The notes below the pieces were generated by a model that saw only the letters and a list, made by a program, of their open reading frames with translations, had not been told where the DNA came from and did not search any database. DNA of 60,370 nucleotides from Fragilaria crotonensis. Its lineage: Eukaryota; Bacillariophyta; Fragilariophyceae; Fragilariales; Fragilariaceae. Positions 22,228 through 34,139 of this stretch are shown here, one piece after another (the first letter of the stretch is position 1; every line of letters begins with the position of its first letter). The translations under genes and the position numbers were made by a program. The DNA lies in assembly GCA_022925895.1 (NCBI GenBank), contig JAKSYS010000297.1, forward strand, positions 10,001 to 70,370. The letters are read 5' to 3'.

Positions 22228-23068
22228 ATGCTGTTCGCCACGGGAAGACAATCCCTCCTCAGTATTTCCCCTCGCATGGGTACCAGTATGATACGCACGA
22301 TGGCATCCTTGCCGCATCGTCGTTGGCAAGCGAACAAGAAGAAACTGCGATCCGCGGAAGTTCAGTTCCAAAACCGAATGACCACTCCGGACCATTCGCT
22401 CGCCATGGCCATGCCCACCAATGTTCGAGAAATGGACAACCAGACTCTCATTACCTTGGCTGCATTGAATGATCACGCGGCGTGTTCGGAAATGTTGATC
22501 CGTCACATTATGACTGCCGATAGATTTTCCTACGACATGGCACTGGAGAAGTATCAAGAAATAGACACCTTTCACAAGCAAGGGATGATGATGTATCTGT
22601 TTCCCTTTCAGATTGGTATTGTGACATCTTTGACTGCAGCAGTCGCTTCTGGTCCTCTTTGCTTCCATCTTCCCTCTGTCCATCTGTTCAATCATCACTT
22701 TGTAACAACTTCAGTGCCAGAACCAGAGGATTTGGAAACGTGGTTGGAAGTTGGGTCGTGGGCCTGGAATTGGATGGAACCTCCTCTTGGGCAGATTTCC
22801 TTTTTCTTGTTGTGCTTGCAGTTTTCGAGGTATGTGTGACCATGAGACTCGACTGGGACGTGTGCGGTGAAGTTTTTCAGGTTCTCACCTCGCTTTCTCG
22901 TGACCGTCCGGTCTGCAAACAAACAGGGCACAACTGAGCAATTTAGGCATTCGACCTTACACACGTTACGTGAAACAAGTTCGAATCAATCGACTAGTAA
23001 AGCAGTTCCCTCATTATGATGAGCGGATTATGGCGTCTTACAGCAAGACGGCTAAGCTTTGGAGTTGA
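22228..23068 (+). CDS. Hypothetical membrane protein, possibly mitochondrial
   Basis: Proposed exons are 22228-22829 and 22939-23068, giving 243 aa. The acceptor after CTGAG keeps the frame and adds GIRPYTRYVKQVRINRL. The N-terminus is basic and Ser/Arg/Met-rich without acidic residues for about 45 residues, typical of a mitochondrial presequence. A central conserved-looking block (MDNQTLITLAALNDH, KYQEIDTFHKQGMM) precedes two hydrophobic segments (about 125-145 and 185-200). The family is not recognised. The alternative AG two codons later would shift frame, so the intron choice is an inference. Confidence 0.65.
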
Positions 23069-23307
23069 GGAGTTACAAGTGATTGAAATTGCGTGAAGAA
23101 TTGAGCGAGTCCATGTAGGTACGGCAAAATGACATTAGAACTGAGACAAGGAAGCAACGCATGGAGAGGATTTGAATTGAAAGTGATATAAGAGGTTCAT
23201 GGACGATGAAGGAAGGATAGATACTACATTAGAAATAATAGTTCAAAACTATGGCGAGGATATTGCGTGAAGTACAGATCGAAATTGGACCGATGTACAG
23301 AAGTTGA

Positions 23308-24945
23308 TTAGAACCATGTGTCACTCTCTTGCTTCTTCTTTTCAATCTTAGCGATGTCGGCTGGTGTAAACTTCAGAACAGTGCCAATGGCTCCCTCCAT
23401 GTGTTCTCGAACAGCTGCATCAGACGAAAGGTAATTCACCATTAGGTTTCGGACGTACGAAAGTTTGGCGTCGTCAGTACTCCTTTCCGCAATGTTCAGA
23501 AGCTATACAGAGAGAGGGGGGATCCTCTGTAAGTGACCAGCCTCCGCAAACCAATCAGCAACAAATGCCTATCATTACTCACCCCAATATCACCTCGTTG
23601 TTGGGCCTCAAAAATCTCCTTCGCCTTCTTGCGATACAATCTAAATGATTCCTTCAGGTCCCTGTACTTCATTTCGTATTTTCCAGCATCAACCTTGCGT
23701 CTCTGTTCTGCCGACGCATCCGCCTTCTCCACTTCCATTGCCAAGCGTGCTTCTAAATCTTCCTTTTCCGATAAACACGTTTCGTACCGCTGTCGCCATT
23801 GAGCTGCCAGGAGTGCCTCTGAGCCCGATGTCTTCAACGATTGGTTTTCCGCCATAAGGAAGTCATATGCTTCTTTCCATTGTGCCTCTTGTGATGCTAA
23901 TTCGTTCTTGAGCAACTCCAATTGTGCATGATCTGCTCGAGCTTGTTCGAGTTCCTTTTCCTGAAATACGCCACAGAGTGAGTGAGAACAACTAAAGAAC
24001 TATCCACGCACAGAGCATATTTCATAGGCCAAACTCTGACTGTCGCGCAAAAGGACGTACCACATCTTCTCCTTCAATGCGTCGTTTGGCCGTCTGCACA
24101 TTATTGTTTTGCAAATCCCGCACATGCGCGTCAATCTGCTTTCGCTGCACCTCAGAGCGTACCCGGAACCGCCGAAACTCTTCCGTAATTTGCGACACTT
24201 TTTGTTTTGCGTCTTGTTGAATCTCAAGGGATTGTTCCGGCGACAAGGAATACGGAGGCAAGACCAAGGGTTCGCCAGTGTCTCGACGAATGAAATCCTT
24301 CAATGCGGCTTCGGATTCAAAGCGTTTCCATTTCTGATAGCGTTTGGGAGGATCGGGTGAATCCGGATTATCGATTTCAAAATCCACTAAAGCCCAGATT
24401 TCGTGACCTTCTTGAACTCGTTGACAAACTCGCGATATGTTGGACGAATTCTCTTCAACTTCGGTTCCAGTGGCGGCGTCGTCGGCTGGAGGATATCTTG
24501 GCACGTTATGTTCATTAGCTTCCAATTGTTCCTTCGCCAGTCTATTTTCAGCTGCATTAAGAAGGAGAAGGGCATGTGAGGTGCCCAATATTCAACCCAA
24601 ATGAACCATGCAATGCTACAGTTAAACGATTTTGTACGCCCTTGCCGCACTTTTTTTCTTTTCAACCACAATAATTCTAAATCGTCCAATATCCATCGCA
24701 TTCTCATTTCTGATTTATACAAATCATCTAGACGCACTGCACAGATCCCAGTTGAAATCAAGCTTACCCTTCAAGGCGTCCATCTCCTCTTGTTGCGCAG
24801 AGATTCTATCCTTGGCTAATTTCAGCAATGTTTTGTACTTATTGTTCGCTTCTTTCAATCGGTTCATTTGTACGACAACCTTACTAGCACCCCTCGAGGC
24901 AGCATCCTCAGATGGTTCTTGCACGCCCTCGTCCGCCATGGTCAT
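23308..24945 (-). CDS. Golgin-like coiled-coil protein with C-terminal GRIP domain
   Basis: Proposed exons (minus) are 24768-24945, 24061-24551, 23583-23960 and 23308-23502, joined in frame to give 413 aa. Residues 20-350 are largely heptad-rich coiled coil (NRLKEANNKYKTLLKLAKD, LEARLAMEVEKADASAEQ). The last exon carries a GRIP-type domain: KLSYVRNLMVNYLSS, then VREHMEGAIGTVLKFTP. GRIP golgins are recruited to the trans-Golgi by Arl1 and tether vesicles. The invariant aromatic of GRIP is present as Tyr in LSYVRN. Start chosen at 24945 (MTMADEG); the ATG at 24939 is equally good. Confidence 0.82.
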
Positions 24946-25393
24946 CAAGCTCTCGGCGTATAGTTGGGTAATAGTGGGCACCGTTTGTACCGGCGATATG
25001 ACTCCGTTGGTCGTGGTGTCTCCTCAAAAACCTTGTAAAACTACCCTGCTCTATGCATACTCCGTATGCATACATACTCAAGGGAAAGCGCCAGTACGAG
25101 TACAATGTAGTACTCCACTACTCCGTTATCCATGGTACAACAAGTATGCATACACATGCACCATACACAATTGTACCATTGTACTCGAAGGGAGTACACA
25201 GTACAAGTACACAGGTGAAACAAGAAACAACGCCAACATTTTGACGTTTTTGAGTTTTGACTTTTGGCCAGCAAGGCTTTCATGTTAACTTGCAACGCAG
25301 CGAGTTTTTGAGCGTTGAACATGGGCGATGTCGATCCACGTGCTGTAGCTGGTGCGATCCTCCCAAGTTAGTAGCCACTCCAGGTCTCCTATG
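24946..25393. other. Intergenic with GTAC-rich tract
   Basis: 448 bp between two minus-strand genes. Tracts rich in GTAC, ATGCATAC and GTACTC words fill 25050-25215. No gene seen. Confidence 0.5.
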
Positions 25394-26530
25394 CTAGAAC
25401 CCCTGAAAGACTTTGTCATACTCTGGAAAGCCCATATCTCGATTCCAGGCCTCACCATCCAGAGTCTCGTAGACCGGTTTGACCTCAAATGGCTTCACTT
25501 CGGTTGGCCCCGTTGTTTCGTCCTGTTCTGTCTCTAAAGAATAATCCCGTTTCAAGCTCACAGCCCACGCAGCATTGTCGTTGGTAAAAGCTTGCGCCGC
25601 ACCACCGCCCTCTCGGACTTTGATCTTCTTCCAGAATGCAAACATGAGTGTGACACGTCGACCTGGACCCGAACATCCTTTGCCGGGCACCACACCATGC
25701 AGTACTTGTCCATCGAAAGCAACCAATCGCCTTTCCTTTGACGAACTTAGCCATCCCTTGGTCGCCAGTTGACCGTGCGCCAATTTTTGATTCGTCACCA
25801 ATGAGGGCCCGCCCGTCCCATCGGTGAGGAATAGAATCGTGGAGATTATGGGATTCCTCACTCCACCCATGCCTTCATTGTCGCTGTCAAAATGCATTTG
25901 ATGGCCGGATGCGTGAGGGCGATTGTGCGCCCACATCTCGACACTGGTCGCCTTGTTCAAGAGCGGAAACTTGGATTTGAGGTGGTGCAAGCATTTAAGT
26001 ACAATGCGCCCAATGAAGCCAAAGTCTTCAGTAGCCTTGCTCAGAGGAATAAGGTAGGAGAAGTACGGACTGGGCGGCTCGACTTGATAGTTGTGATCAA
26101 TCCAGTAAGGTGCGTCCGGGTCAAGGAAAACATCTTGTAAAATTTTCAATTCGTCACTAGTCAGAAAGTTGTCCATAATGTGGCATGGAGGCTTCGCTTT
26201 GGGTTGTTGTTCGGCTGGTGTTGTCGACGTTGATGAATCTAGAATTGTCGGATAGTCCAAGACCAAGCTCGAGAGTCGACAAGTGTATCCAAGCGATCCA
26301 AGTATTGATGAAACTTCCTTGGATCGACCCGACTGACAAAGAATCAAAGCAAGCCTTTCATACCCTGCAGCTGCTGCATTGTCCGACGCGCCATGATGAC
26401 GAGCAATTCCATTGTCTGCCAGAACCTTACGGTACAGTCGCTCCACCTCCTCCATATCCGCATCCGGTGATAACCACAACTTCCGTGCTCTGGCTAGCAA
26501 GTCCATTGATTCCGTTGCAAATGTCGCCAT
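25394..26530 (-). CDS. 2-oxoglutarate/Fe(II)-dependent oxygenase
   Basis: A single-exon 378-aa protein. The C-terminal half is a double-stranded beta-helix oxygenase of the prolyl-4-hydroxylase-like class: HFD at residues 213-215, the distal iron ligand in LHGVVPGKG (H278), and the 2OG-binding Arg in PGRRVTLMF (291-292). Conserved flanks include MDNFLTSDEL and STILFLTDGTGGPS. The first 100 residues have a helical, TPR-like character (ERLYRKVLADNG, YERLALILCQSGR). No signal peptide is evident. The substrate cannot be inferred. Confidence 0.85.
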   Translation of the reverse strand: MATFATESMDLLARARKLWLSPDADMEEVERLYRKVLADNGIARHHGASDNAAAAGYERLALILCQSGRSKEVSSILGSLGYTCRLSSLVLDYPTILDSSTSTTPAEQQPKAKPPCHIMDNFLTSDELKILQDVFLDPDAPYWIDHNYQVEPPSPYFSYLIPLSKATEDFGFIGRIVLKCLHHLKSKFPLLNKATSVEMWAHNRPHASGHQMHFDSDNEGMGGVRNPIISTILFLTDGTGGPSLVTNQKLAHGQLATKGWLSSSKERRLVAFDGQVLHGVVPGKGCSGPGRRVTLMFAFWKKIKVREGGGAAQAFTNDNAAWAVSLKRDYSLETEQDETTGPTEVKPFEVKPVYETLDGEAWNRDMGFPEYDKVFQGF

Positions 26531-27023
26531 CGTATATTAACATGTCTCCAAACAAAAATTCCCTTTCCCAACGATTGCATTGAGTTGTACATGTACAACA
26601 ACGTTGGGCACTCTGATGGGGTCGGTGTTCTGTCGTTTGTATGTACTCATCACTCATCACACAATCAAGATTCTGTTTCGATTTGCGGCTGATGTACGCG
26701 GAGAATTTGGTATGTCATTATACGCACGCAGGTTATGGTAATGGCGGAGAAACAAGACAGCAGCTGATACTGGAGTATTGGACTGCTACTATTCGAACCC
26801 ACCAACTCGCGACTCGCGACTCGCGACATGCGTTTCGGGGCCGGCCGTTGCGATTATCACATCATCCTTGTAGATGCACTTCGTCCCTTTGCAGAAAATC
26901 GGCGACACTCCTCCACAGCAATTTCTCAATTCATGATCACGGTGTCGGCCGAGATGGAGAATCTCGGACTTTGGAATTGGAACTGAAAATCGGCATGGCG
27001 AACGATACATCAAACGATCAAGA
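26531..27023. other. Divergent promoter region
   Basis: 493 bp between the oxygenase and sulfotransferase 1. The open frame at 26641-27141 overlaps the sulfotransferase start in another frame and is not credited. No other feature seen. Confidence 0.45.
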
Positions 27024-28436
27024 ATGCGAGGCGTTCCCATCAGAAGTAGCAAATCTGGACAAAAACAATCGCTTTCCTGTAAAAAGACGGTCACCAGACG
27101 ACTCTACGAGCTCGTTCTTGTACTCGCAACGGCAACGATAACGCTGTTGTTTTCCCTCGTTGTGAACGAGTCAAAGTTGAATTCTTCAACTAGTGTTGGA
27201 GGCATTGGCGTTGTCCAGAATGAAAGACTGAATACTGCCATGTTGGGAAGAACGGCAGTGACTTCTCAATTCCTCAAGAATAATGACGTGACTGCAGCGC
27301 TATTGCCAAAGGGCCGTATCGACTATTCAGATTACACTGGCCCTTCCAGAGCATTCACTAAGTTCGAACATGCCTTTCCTTGTTATCCTGGCGAGAAGAA
27401 GCTCATGCTTCAGACTCCAGCGCATGAAGGGATTCTCTTTCATCGGCCCATGAAGACTGGATCGACTACCATGACCGGGGTTTTACTTCGGCTGGTCCAT
27501 AATCGTGGACAAAAGCTTGGCTTTGAGAAATGTAAGCATCGAAGTATTCATGGATCTGGTCGTTCATTTGAGTTCGGCCTTAGAGACAGGTCAAAATCAT
27601 TTCTCTTTTCAATTATTCGAGAGCCTCAAGCTCGAGCATTGTCGCAGATTTTTCATTTCGAGGTTTCACACATGCGGAGAGAACCCACCGATTCGTACTT
27701 GCGGTCTCGACTCCTTTCCAACTACTACCACCTCCACTATTTCGCTGATCTTGGTGTTCGTCAATACACGAATTCATCGCAGGTTGAAATGATGAAACTG
27801 CTTGCAGCCAAGAAAATCGGTTATAATTCTTCTCAGCAGCTTGGTAAAGCATGGAAGAGCTTGTCGCCGAGAAAACAGCGACAGCATGGGCGAATTTTGA
27901 GGGGGTTTAATCTCTTTGGATCCGACTTTACCCCTCATAAGGTGATTGGCGACATTTTGGAGGACTACGACCTGGTCGGTATCATGGAACGGATGGATGA
28001 ATCCTTGGTTGCGCTCCAAATGCTCCTGAACCTAACCACCAAGGAGATTCTGTACACCAGAGCGAGATCTGGCGGCAGCTTCTCCAATAGTCTCCCCCCT
28101 CACCCATGCATCTACATCCTGCCGATCTTTACATCGCCTGGCATGAAGGAGTTTCTTGCATCTGATGAGTGGAAGGAACATATCGCAGCTGACGTGGAAT
28201 TTTTGAAGGCGGCGCACAAGAGTCTGGATCGCACCATTAAAGCGCTTGGTCGTGAGGAATTTAATCGCAAACTTTCTATATTCCAGAATGCCCTCAAACT
28301 TGCTGCTATTAATTGTGCGGGTCGGGTGCGAACCATGTGTACTGCTGGTGGTGAAGTGGTTCGACCCGTCAACACCACTTGCTATGTTTGGGGTGAAGGC
28401 TGCGACCATGATTGTATCGATGAGTTGGAGTTGTGA
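27024..28436 (+). CDS. Golgi-type sulfotransferase, tandem copy 1
   Basis: A single-exon type II membrane protein of 470 aa: a short basic cytosolic end, a membrane anchor at about 27-47 and a lumenal catalytic domain. The 5'-phosphosulfate loop is RPMKTGSTTMTG (K144), and the 3'-phosphate site is IIREPQARALSQ (R199, S207), as in PAPS-dependent carbohydrate sulfotransferases. It should transfer sulfate from PAPS to a glycan in the Golgi lumen; the acceptor is unknown. Conserved cysteines are dense at the C-terminus (RTMCTAGGEV, CYVWGEGCDHDC). It is followed by a paralogue 800 bp downstream on the same strand. Confidence 0.85.
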   Translation: MRGVPIRSSKSGQKQSLSCKKTVTRRLYELVLVLATATITLLFSLVVNESKLNSSTSVGGIGVVQNERLNTAMLGRTAVTSQFLKNNDVTAALLPKGRIDYSDYTGPSRAFTKFEHAFPCYPGEKKLMLQTPAHEGILFHRPMKTGSTTMTGVLLRLVHNRGQKLGFEKCKHRSIHGSGRSFEFGLRDRSKSFLFSIIREPQARALSQIFHFEVSHMRREPTDSYLRSRLLSNYYHLHYFADLGVRQYTNSSQVEMMKLLAAKKIGYNSSQQLGKAWKSLSPRKQRQHGRILRGFNLFGSDFTPHKVIGDILEDYDLVGIMERMDESLVALQMLLNLTTKEILYTRARSGGSFSNSLPPHPCIYILPIFTSPGMKEFLASDEWKEHIAADVEFLKAAHKSLDRTIKALGREEFNRKLSIFQNALKLAAINCAGRVRTMCTAGGEVVRPVNTTCYVWGEGCDHDCIDELEL

Positions 28437-29235
28437 CAAAAGGCAGCGCATATAAGATGGGGTGGGATTCTGCGGTGCGGCGGGAGGATATTCTGTGATC
28501 ACGCAAATGGTCTGTCCAAAGGGGCTTTTTGACCAGTCAGCTGAATCCTGTGGAGTCGCGATTCCCGCCTTTCACGATGAGAACACAATCTTCCTTCCGT
28601 CGTGCAGAGTTGGACTGAACGCAGTGCTGGCTTGAAGCAAACATCGCCTTCGTGCAACCAGTCGTCACATTTTGGATGTCCGTTAGCGTTTGGAAGCGTT
28701 GATATTTCTCGAGCTCTGGTATTGAGAGATGAACACACTCTTGTCTTTACTCGTTGAACATACTCGTTGGATATGTTTCTACAACGCTGGGGCTTATTGC
28801 CACTGCCAACCGAATTCATCACCTCCTATTTTGCATTGGTTACCTTTTTGTTTGTTTGGTTGATCACACCATGACCTCCAGATGATCAATCAGCCAATGG
28901 TTTCCACAATGACTACAGCATCGGGTACCAGGTAACTAAGCAAGGACCTTGTTAGTGCGCTTTCCTTGTACGCAGTCAAAGACAACTGTCAAGGGTAGTC
29001 AAGATTCAAGATAATCTCCTGTGGTTTCTAATAGTCTAGCTAGTAGTCAAAGCGTGGATTGTGGATTGTGGAGGACAAATGCTGTCCTCTCTAGACTATC
29101 GTACTAGCACAGGTTCGCTGTCCCGCATGGATCATTTTCATCACAGCACACATCATACGTACAGAGTACAGACCGTACCTATCCAACTTACTCGATAAGA
29201 AGTTTTCGTTTTTACTGATAAATATTGGAAAACAA
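28437..29235. other. Spacer between tandem sulfotransferases
   Basis: 799 bp without a convincing gene; presumably the 3' region of copy 1 and the promoter of copy 2. Confidence 0.5.
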
Positions 29236-30621
29236 TTGACAATGATCGGTGTTTCAACCACAAGCAGTGGGAACGCTCGAATGAGACGACCGGCCCAAGC
29301 GCAGGCAATCTACAATGCCTTCATTATCGTCGTGACTGCAACAATAACATGGAACCTTGCTTTCTTCGTTAACACCGCGTTTTTAAAAAATTCATCGACC
29401 ATCCCTGTCATTTCAAGAGCCAAGCCTCCGTGTCCGCGCCAAACTCTGGCAAGAATGAAGGCGTCAATAATCGAAAAGGACACTTTGAAACTGCCAAAGG
29501 GTCATATCGACTATTCAGATTACACTGGTCCCTCCAGAGAATTCACCAAGTTCGAACATGCCTTTCCTTGTTTCCGGGGCGAGAAGAAGCTCATGTTGAT
29601 GACCCCAGCGAAGGAAGGGATTCTTTTCCAACGACCCACCAAGACAGGGTCCACTACCATGACTGGGATTGTACTTCGATTGGTACACAATCGTGGACAA
29701 AAAGTTGGCTTTGAGAAGTGCAAACATCGAAGCATTCATGGATCTGGTCGGTTGTTTAAGTTTGGTCAACGGAACAAGACGAGGTCGTTTTTGTTTTCAA
29801 TCATTCGACATCCTCAAGCCCGAGCATTGTCGCAAATATTTCATTTTGAAGTTACAGTCGGTCGTCATGAGCCAACAGATGAGTTTGTGATGCAGAAACT
29901 CCTGCAAAACTACAACCATATGCATTATCTCAATGATTTACGGGTTCGCGACTATGCATCGCCACACGAGGCATCGCGGAAACACCAGCTCGCAGTACGT
30001 ATGGGGTACGATTCAGTTCAAAGTCAAGCCAATGCGTTGGAGAAAAGTTCGCCGGAAGTTGTTCGCCACTATGAGCGAGTGTGGAAACAATGGCGTGAAT
30101 TTGGACCGAATGTCACACAGCACAAGGTGATTGGTGACATTCTGGATGATTACGACTTTATCGCCATTATGGAGCGAATGGATGAATCCTTGGTTGTGCT
30201 ACAAATGCTATTAAATCTAACGACCAAGGAGATTCTGTACACCAGAGCAAGATCTGGCGGCAGCTTCTCCAATGGCTTCAAAGATCGTCCGTGCATTTAC
30301 ATCCTTCCGGGGTTCACCTCTCCTGGTATGAAGGAGTTTCTCGCGTCTGATGAGTGGAAGGAACATGTTGCGGCCGACATGGATTTTTTAAAGGCGGCGC
30401 ACAAGAGTCTGGATCGCACCATTGAAGCACTTGGTCGTGAGGAATTCAACCACAAACTTTCCATATTCCGAAATGCACTCAAACTGGCTGCTCTTAATTG
30501 TGCGGGTCGGGTGCGAACCATGTGTAGTGCTGGTGGTGAAGTGATTCGACCCGTCAACACCACTTGCTATGTTTGGGGTGAAGGCTGCGACCATGATTGC
30601 ATCGATGAGTTGGAATTATAA
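29236..30621 (+). CDS. Golgi-type sulfotransferase, tandem copy 2
   Basis: 461 aa, single exon, with the same architecture as the copy at 27024: a membrane anchor at about 27-47, PAPS loop RPTKTGSTTMTG and 3'-phosphate site IIRHPQARALSQ. The catalytic core and the last 100 residues are nearly identical to copy 1, including the terminal CDHDCIDELEL, while the stem after the anchor has diverged. The start used is the in-frame TTG/ATG area at 29236; the first clear ATG is 29242 (MIGVSTTSS). High nucleotide similarity over the 3' half suggests recent duplication or gene conversion. Confidence 0.85.
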   Translation: MTMIGVSTTSSGNARMRRPAQAQAIYNAFIIVVTATITWNLAFFVNTAFLKNSSTIPVISRAKPPCPRQTLARMKASIIEKDTLKLPKGHIDYSDYTGPSREFTKFEHAFPCFRGEKKLMLMTPAKEGILFQRPTKTGSTTMTGIVLRLVHNRGQKVGFEKCKHRSIHGSGRLFKFGQRNKTRSFLFSIIRHPQARALSQIFHFEVTVGRHEPTDEFVMQKLLQNYNHMHYLNDLRVRDYASPHEASRKHQLAVRMGYDSVQSQANALEKSSPEVVRHYERVWKQWREFGPNVTQHKVIGDILDDYDFIAIMERMDESLVVLQMLLNLTTKEILYTRARSGGSFSNGFKDRPCIYILPGFTSPGMKEFLASDEWKEHVAADMDFLKAAHKSLDRTIEALGREEFNHKLSIFRNALKLAALNCAGRVRTMCSAGGEVIRPVNTTCYVWGEGCDHDCIDELEL

Positions 30622-31392
30622 CAGGAACCATCTGGTCGCAGCTCGTAGGGGCTCTGCAACGAGATGGGTGATGAATCGCAAACGCACAGTAAGGTTTAAG
30701 AGGCCGGCGACGGCGCCTTGTGCAAAGGCTCAGCTGAATCGCGCGAACTTGTGGAGTGGGTACAGTGTGCTCAGGTACAACGCATGGCATGCTACAATAT
30801 CATTTCTCATTTCGGATTGCACCTGCTGGACAGCATTTCAATGAAGAGCAAAGGTAATAGGGTTCCGCAGTATGACGAGTTCTGGATCGGAGAGTGGATA
30901 GACCTGGCTGACGCAGTGGCCCGAGTCCGAATGCTGACGAGTTATAGCGTGCCTAATTTGCGCTTCATGCCTCGTGCTGTTTATTGAAGCAGGGTTAAAG
31001 GACTGATCCAAGTCATCACTTCCAACATGGTGTTTTAGTGGTGCAGGTGTACCTGCAAGTGTCATACTACTAGTAGCAGTACTATAGTACGTGCCTATTC
31101 TTCAGCCCGGACTACCCTATGGCCATACAGCACCGCGTACCGCAAAATTCAGTGGTATTAAAGAATAGCAGTAAACAATGGTACTCGGAGTACGCCAGTA
31201 GGACTTTTCCACTCGACACACGACCAGCGAAGCAGAAGACAAACAACTCACCTCGAACAAAAAATGTATTCATACAACATTCTACTAACCGCCTTGGATG
31301 CGTTTTGACATGTCGACGACGTGTCACAGACGACGATAGAAGTCCGATCCCAGATCCCCTGCCTCGCCGTTGTTTCGAAACACTGTTCCACG
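30622..31392. other. Intergenic, no gene seen
   Basis: 771 bp; only short frames. Some GTAC words near 31070-31095. Confidence 0.5.
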
Positions 31393-32990
31393 ATGAAATG
31401 GGGAGTTGTTTCACTAATCGTACCATGCGCGGTGGATGGCTTCCGAGCCCAATCACCTATTCGATTGAGGAACAAAAATCCATTATCAGTACCCAGGTTC
31501 TACTCTGAGCCAAACCCGACAACGGAGAAGGAGACATCAACTCGGAAACCTCCTGTGTATACCTATCAGAGCGGTCTAAGGAAGCTTTCATTCAAGATTG
31601 ATGAATCATTAGGGCTTACCGACTCGTTCCCTCCCATGGGTCGATCTCGCCGAACTGTTAATCTTCCTGGGGGATCGGAGGATGATGAGGAAGTGGACGA
31701 CGGCCATTGGAAGAGTTTTCTCGAAGTGATGCTGGATGTGATCAATGATGTTACTCCAGATAAGTGGGATGTCACTAGCATGGCCCGCTCGAACCGACGA
31801 ACGCGCCTGCTGCGGGACAGAGCATATGCAAAACCGGAGCCTTTCGACACTGAAAACATTGTCAGTCCACCTGGCCTAAAGGATCTTTCTCCTCCCAAAC
31901 GCAAAGACGGAGAGGTGTTTTGGATCACAAACTTAGCTCGTCTTCTTGCATTTGGGATTTCCTATGCTATATTTCCTTTTATTACGAGGGTTCTAGACGG
32001 ATTCGTTACGATGCCACCGGAAAAATTGGACGACATCGCCTCAAAGTTCGGGCCTGGAATTTCCATTCTGTATGGTACTTTCATCTCGCTGACGTTATCA
32101 ATTCTATATCGACGCCAGCAAGAGATTCAAGACGACGCTGCTATTGAGGCTTCCATGCTGGTTCTCATGACACGAAACTTGCTATCCTTGTTTCGAAACG
32201 ACAGGGCCTTGTTGGAAGAGGCTGGGCAGTGCTCGGCCGATCAGGTTCGAACTCTGGTTAAGGGAAGCCGAGGCGGCGAACTCGTACTCTTGATGTACTC
32301 GGATCCGTATGCTCGCATGTTGGAACTAGTTGACTGTTTCGAAGAAAAGTTGATTGCAGAGGGAAAGACCGATTTGGGTGGAAAGAGTGTGAGTATCCTC
32401 AATGCTGGGACAAAAACACCGTAGGTTCGAGACGTCTGTGTCTCACCTTTTTGCTACTCGTCATCTTTCTGTAGGCATTGACTAGCAGCTGTCGTGATAC
32501 ACTGAAGGATCTGTTCAAGTTGCGTGCAAATCGACTCTCGAATGAAGCGCAATCCTTGCCTACGACGCATTTTTTGATTCTGATAACTCTCACCGGTCTC
32601 ATTCTCCTGACGTACACTGTGTCAATTCTCCCAACGGTCGATGCTTCAGGGAATCCCTCCAACGAGGCGAGCATTATCTTTGGCATTCTCTCCAGCGTAT
32701 ACGTTCTGTTCTACAACTTTGCGTCAGATCTCAATAATCCTTTCTCCGGAGTGTATCAGGTGCGGCGAAGCGCCACAGCCAGTCATTTACTTGAGTTGAA
32801 GTGGCTGATTGCCCACCATCCAGTGTTAAGAGGGAAAGTTGACTTTGAAGAAGCTCAGGACTGCAATCGGCTAGGAGAGGACGTTGTCGTGATGCGTAGT
32901 CCAGGTCTTGGCGACTTGCTATTTTCCCGCGAAGACATCTATCCTGATAGTCCCAAGGTTGTAAATGGCGGAGCAGAACCCAAGAATTGA
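31393..32990 (+). CDS. DUF4239 (bestrophin-like) membrane protein, plastid-type
   Basis: Proposed exons are 31393-32388 and 32475-32990, joined at phase 0 (GKS|ALTSSCRD), giving 503 aa. The start at 31393 gives a signal peptide MKWGVVSLIVPCAVDG followed by FRAQ, an ASAFAP-like plastid motif; the frame also opens upstream to 31321. Membrane segments are near LLAFGISYAIFPF, GISILYGTFISLTL, FLILITLTGLILL and IIFGILSSVYVLF. The blocks EASMLVLMTRNL, SDPYARMLELVD, LRANRLSNEAQSLP and YQVRRSAT match DUF4239. This family is described as bestrophin-like; its transport role is unproven. Confidence 0.82.
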
Positions 32991-34139
32991 CTTCATCGCA
33001 ACGCGACGCAGTGAGAGGTGATTGCCCAAAGTTGTTGAGACATTTCTGGATTTTGCTGTACTCTGTTGATGTGGTTCTGGTCCGGTTTCAGGTTTCCGCA
33101 GGGATTAGGATGCTTCTGCCATATCCGTTGAAGAACAAAGTAGACAATTACGCCCAGACTTTTGAGCAGGCGAGTGTAGAACATTTGGAGCTGAGTTGCA
33201 AATCTGAGACAACTCGCTCGAGTGACGAGTGGAGACATGTCCACAACCCAGAATGGACAAATAGCATTTTATATCATATGTACGACTAGCTAGACTAGGT
33301 CTACTCTGATCCTCTGTGCTGTGGTGACTGAGGTCTGAAGTGTATGACAAAGGTCGTAGATTATACGTATAGAAACACGCTTTATGTCAGGTCACTACCG
33401 GTACCAAACGACATAATATACTCGTACTCTACTCTCCAGCCACGAAAAGCGTAGAACAATGTGCCCCCGAGAACGGAACTTGGAAAAATGGGAAGACGTA
33501 ATATGTGGACCTCCTTAGACTTTTGATCCTGAGTTCGGATTACTACATTAGTCCTCGCGGTATGGAACTTGTAATCTTTGCGACAGAGGAGAATGCAGTC
33601 TTCATTGTTCGCTACTCCAGTACAAAGTACTCGAGTAGAAAATAGAGTCTAATAATTCAAAGTACTAATTCTAGGGAATAGGAAGAAACTGCCTGTCATC
33701 ATGAAAGGCGCCTTTGGCTTGCTGAAGTGGCCTCATGGCGGCGCCAGAAACCGCACTAATCCCATCCCCCATCAACTGTACTTGAGTGCTATTGACAACA
33801 AGACAGCGCCAAGGTATGATTGTCCTTGAGCCTTATTGTCAAATTGCACTATGCGTGTTAACCAGAATTGAACGTCAAGAAGCAAATAATTCATAACTGT
33901 CACTAGTACACTTGCTATGTCAAAGTCATGAACAAGTATTTCACGAACGTAGTGAGGTACTATTTTCATAGCAAACCTTATAATCCCTAAGAACTCCAAA
34001 TCAGAGAAACATCCTCCACTTTTAAAAGAATTGCATGGTCCTTAACAAGAACCCTCCTACATATTTTCGCATTCGACAACCCATTCCCATCGACAGTCAA
34101 GAGAAAGTGACGTTCCATCTCGATGGCGAGCAACAAAAG
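32991..34139. other. Convergent intergenic region, no gene seen
   Basis: 1.15 kb between convergent genes. GTAC/ACTCGAG-rich tract at 33400-33640. Short frames only. Confidence 0.5.

Noticed and set aside
22201..22698. 165-aa minus-strand frame
   Set aside because: It is the shadow of the plus-strand membrane protein at 22228, which has a presequence, hydrophobic segments and a usable intron.
26641..27141. 166-aa plus-strand frame overlapping sulfotransferase 1
   Set aside because: It overlaps the sulfotransferase N-terminus in another frame and shows no conserved feature.
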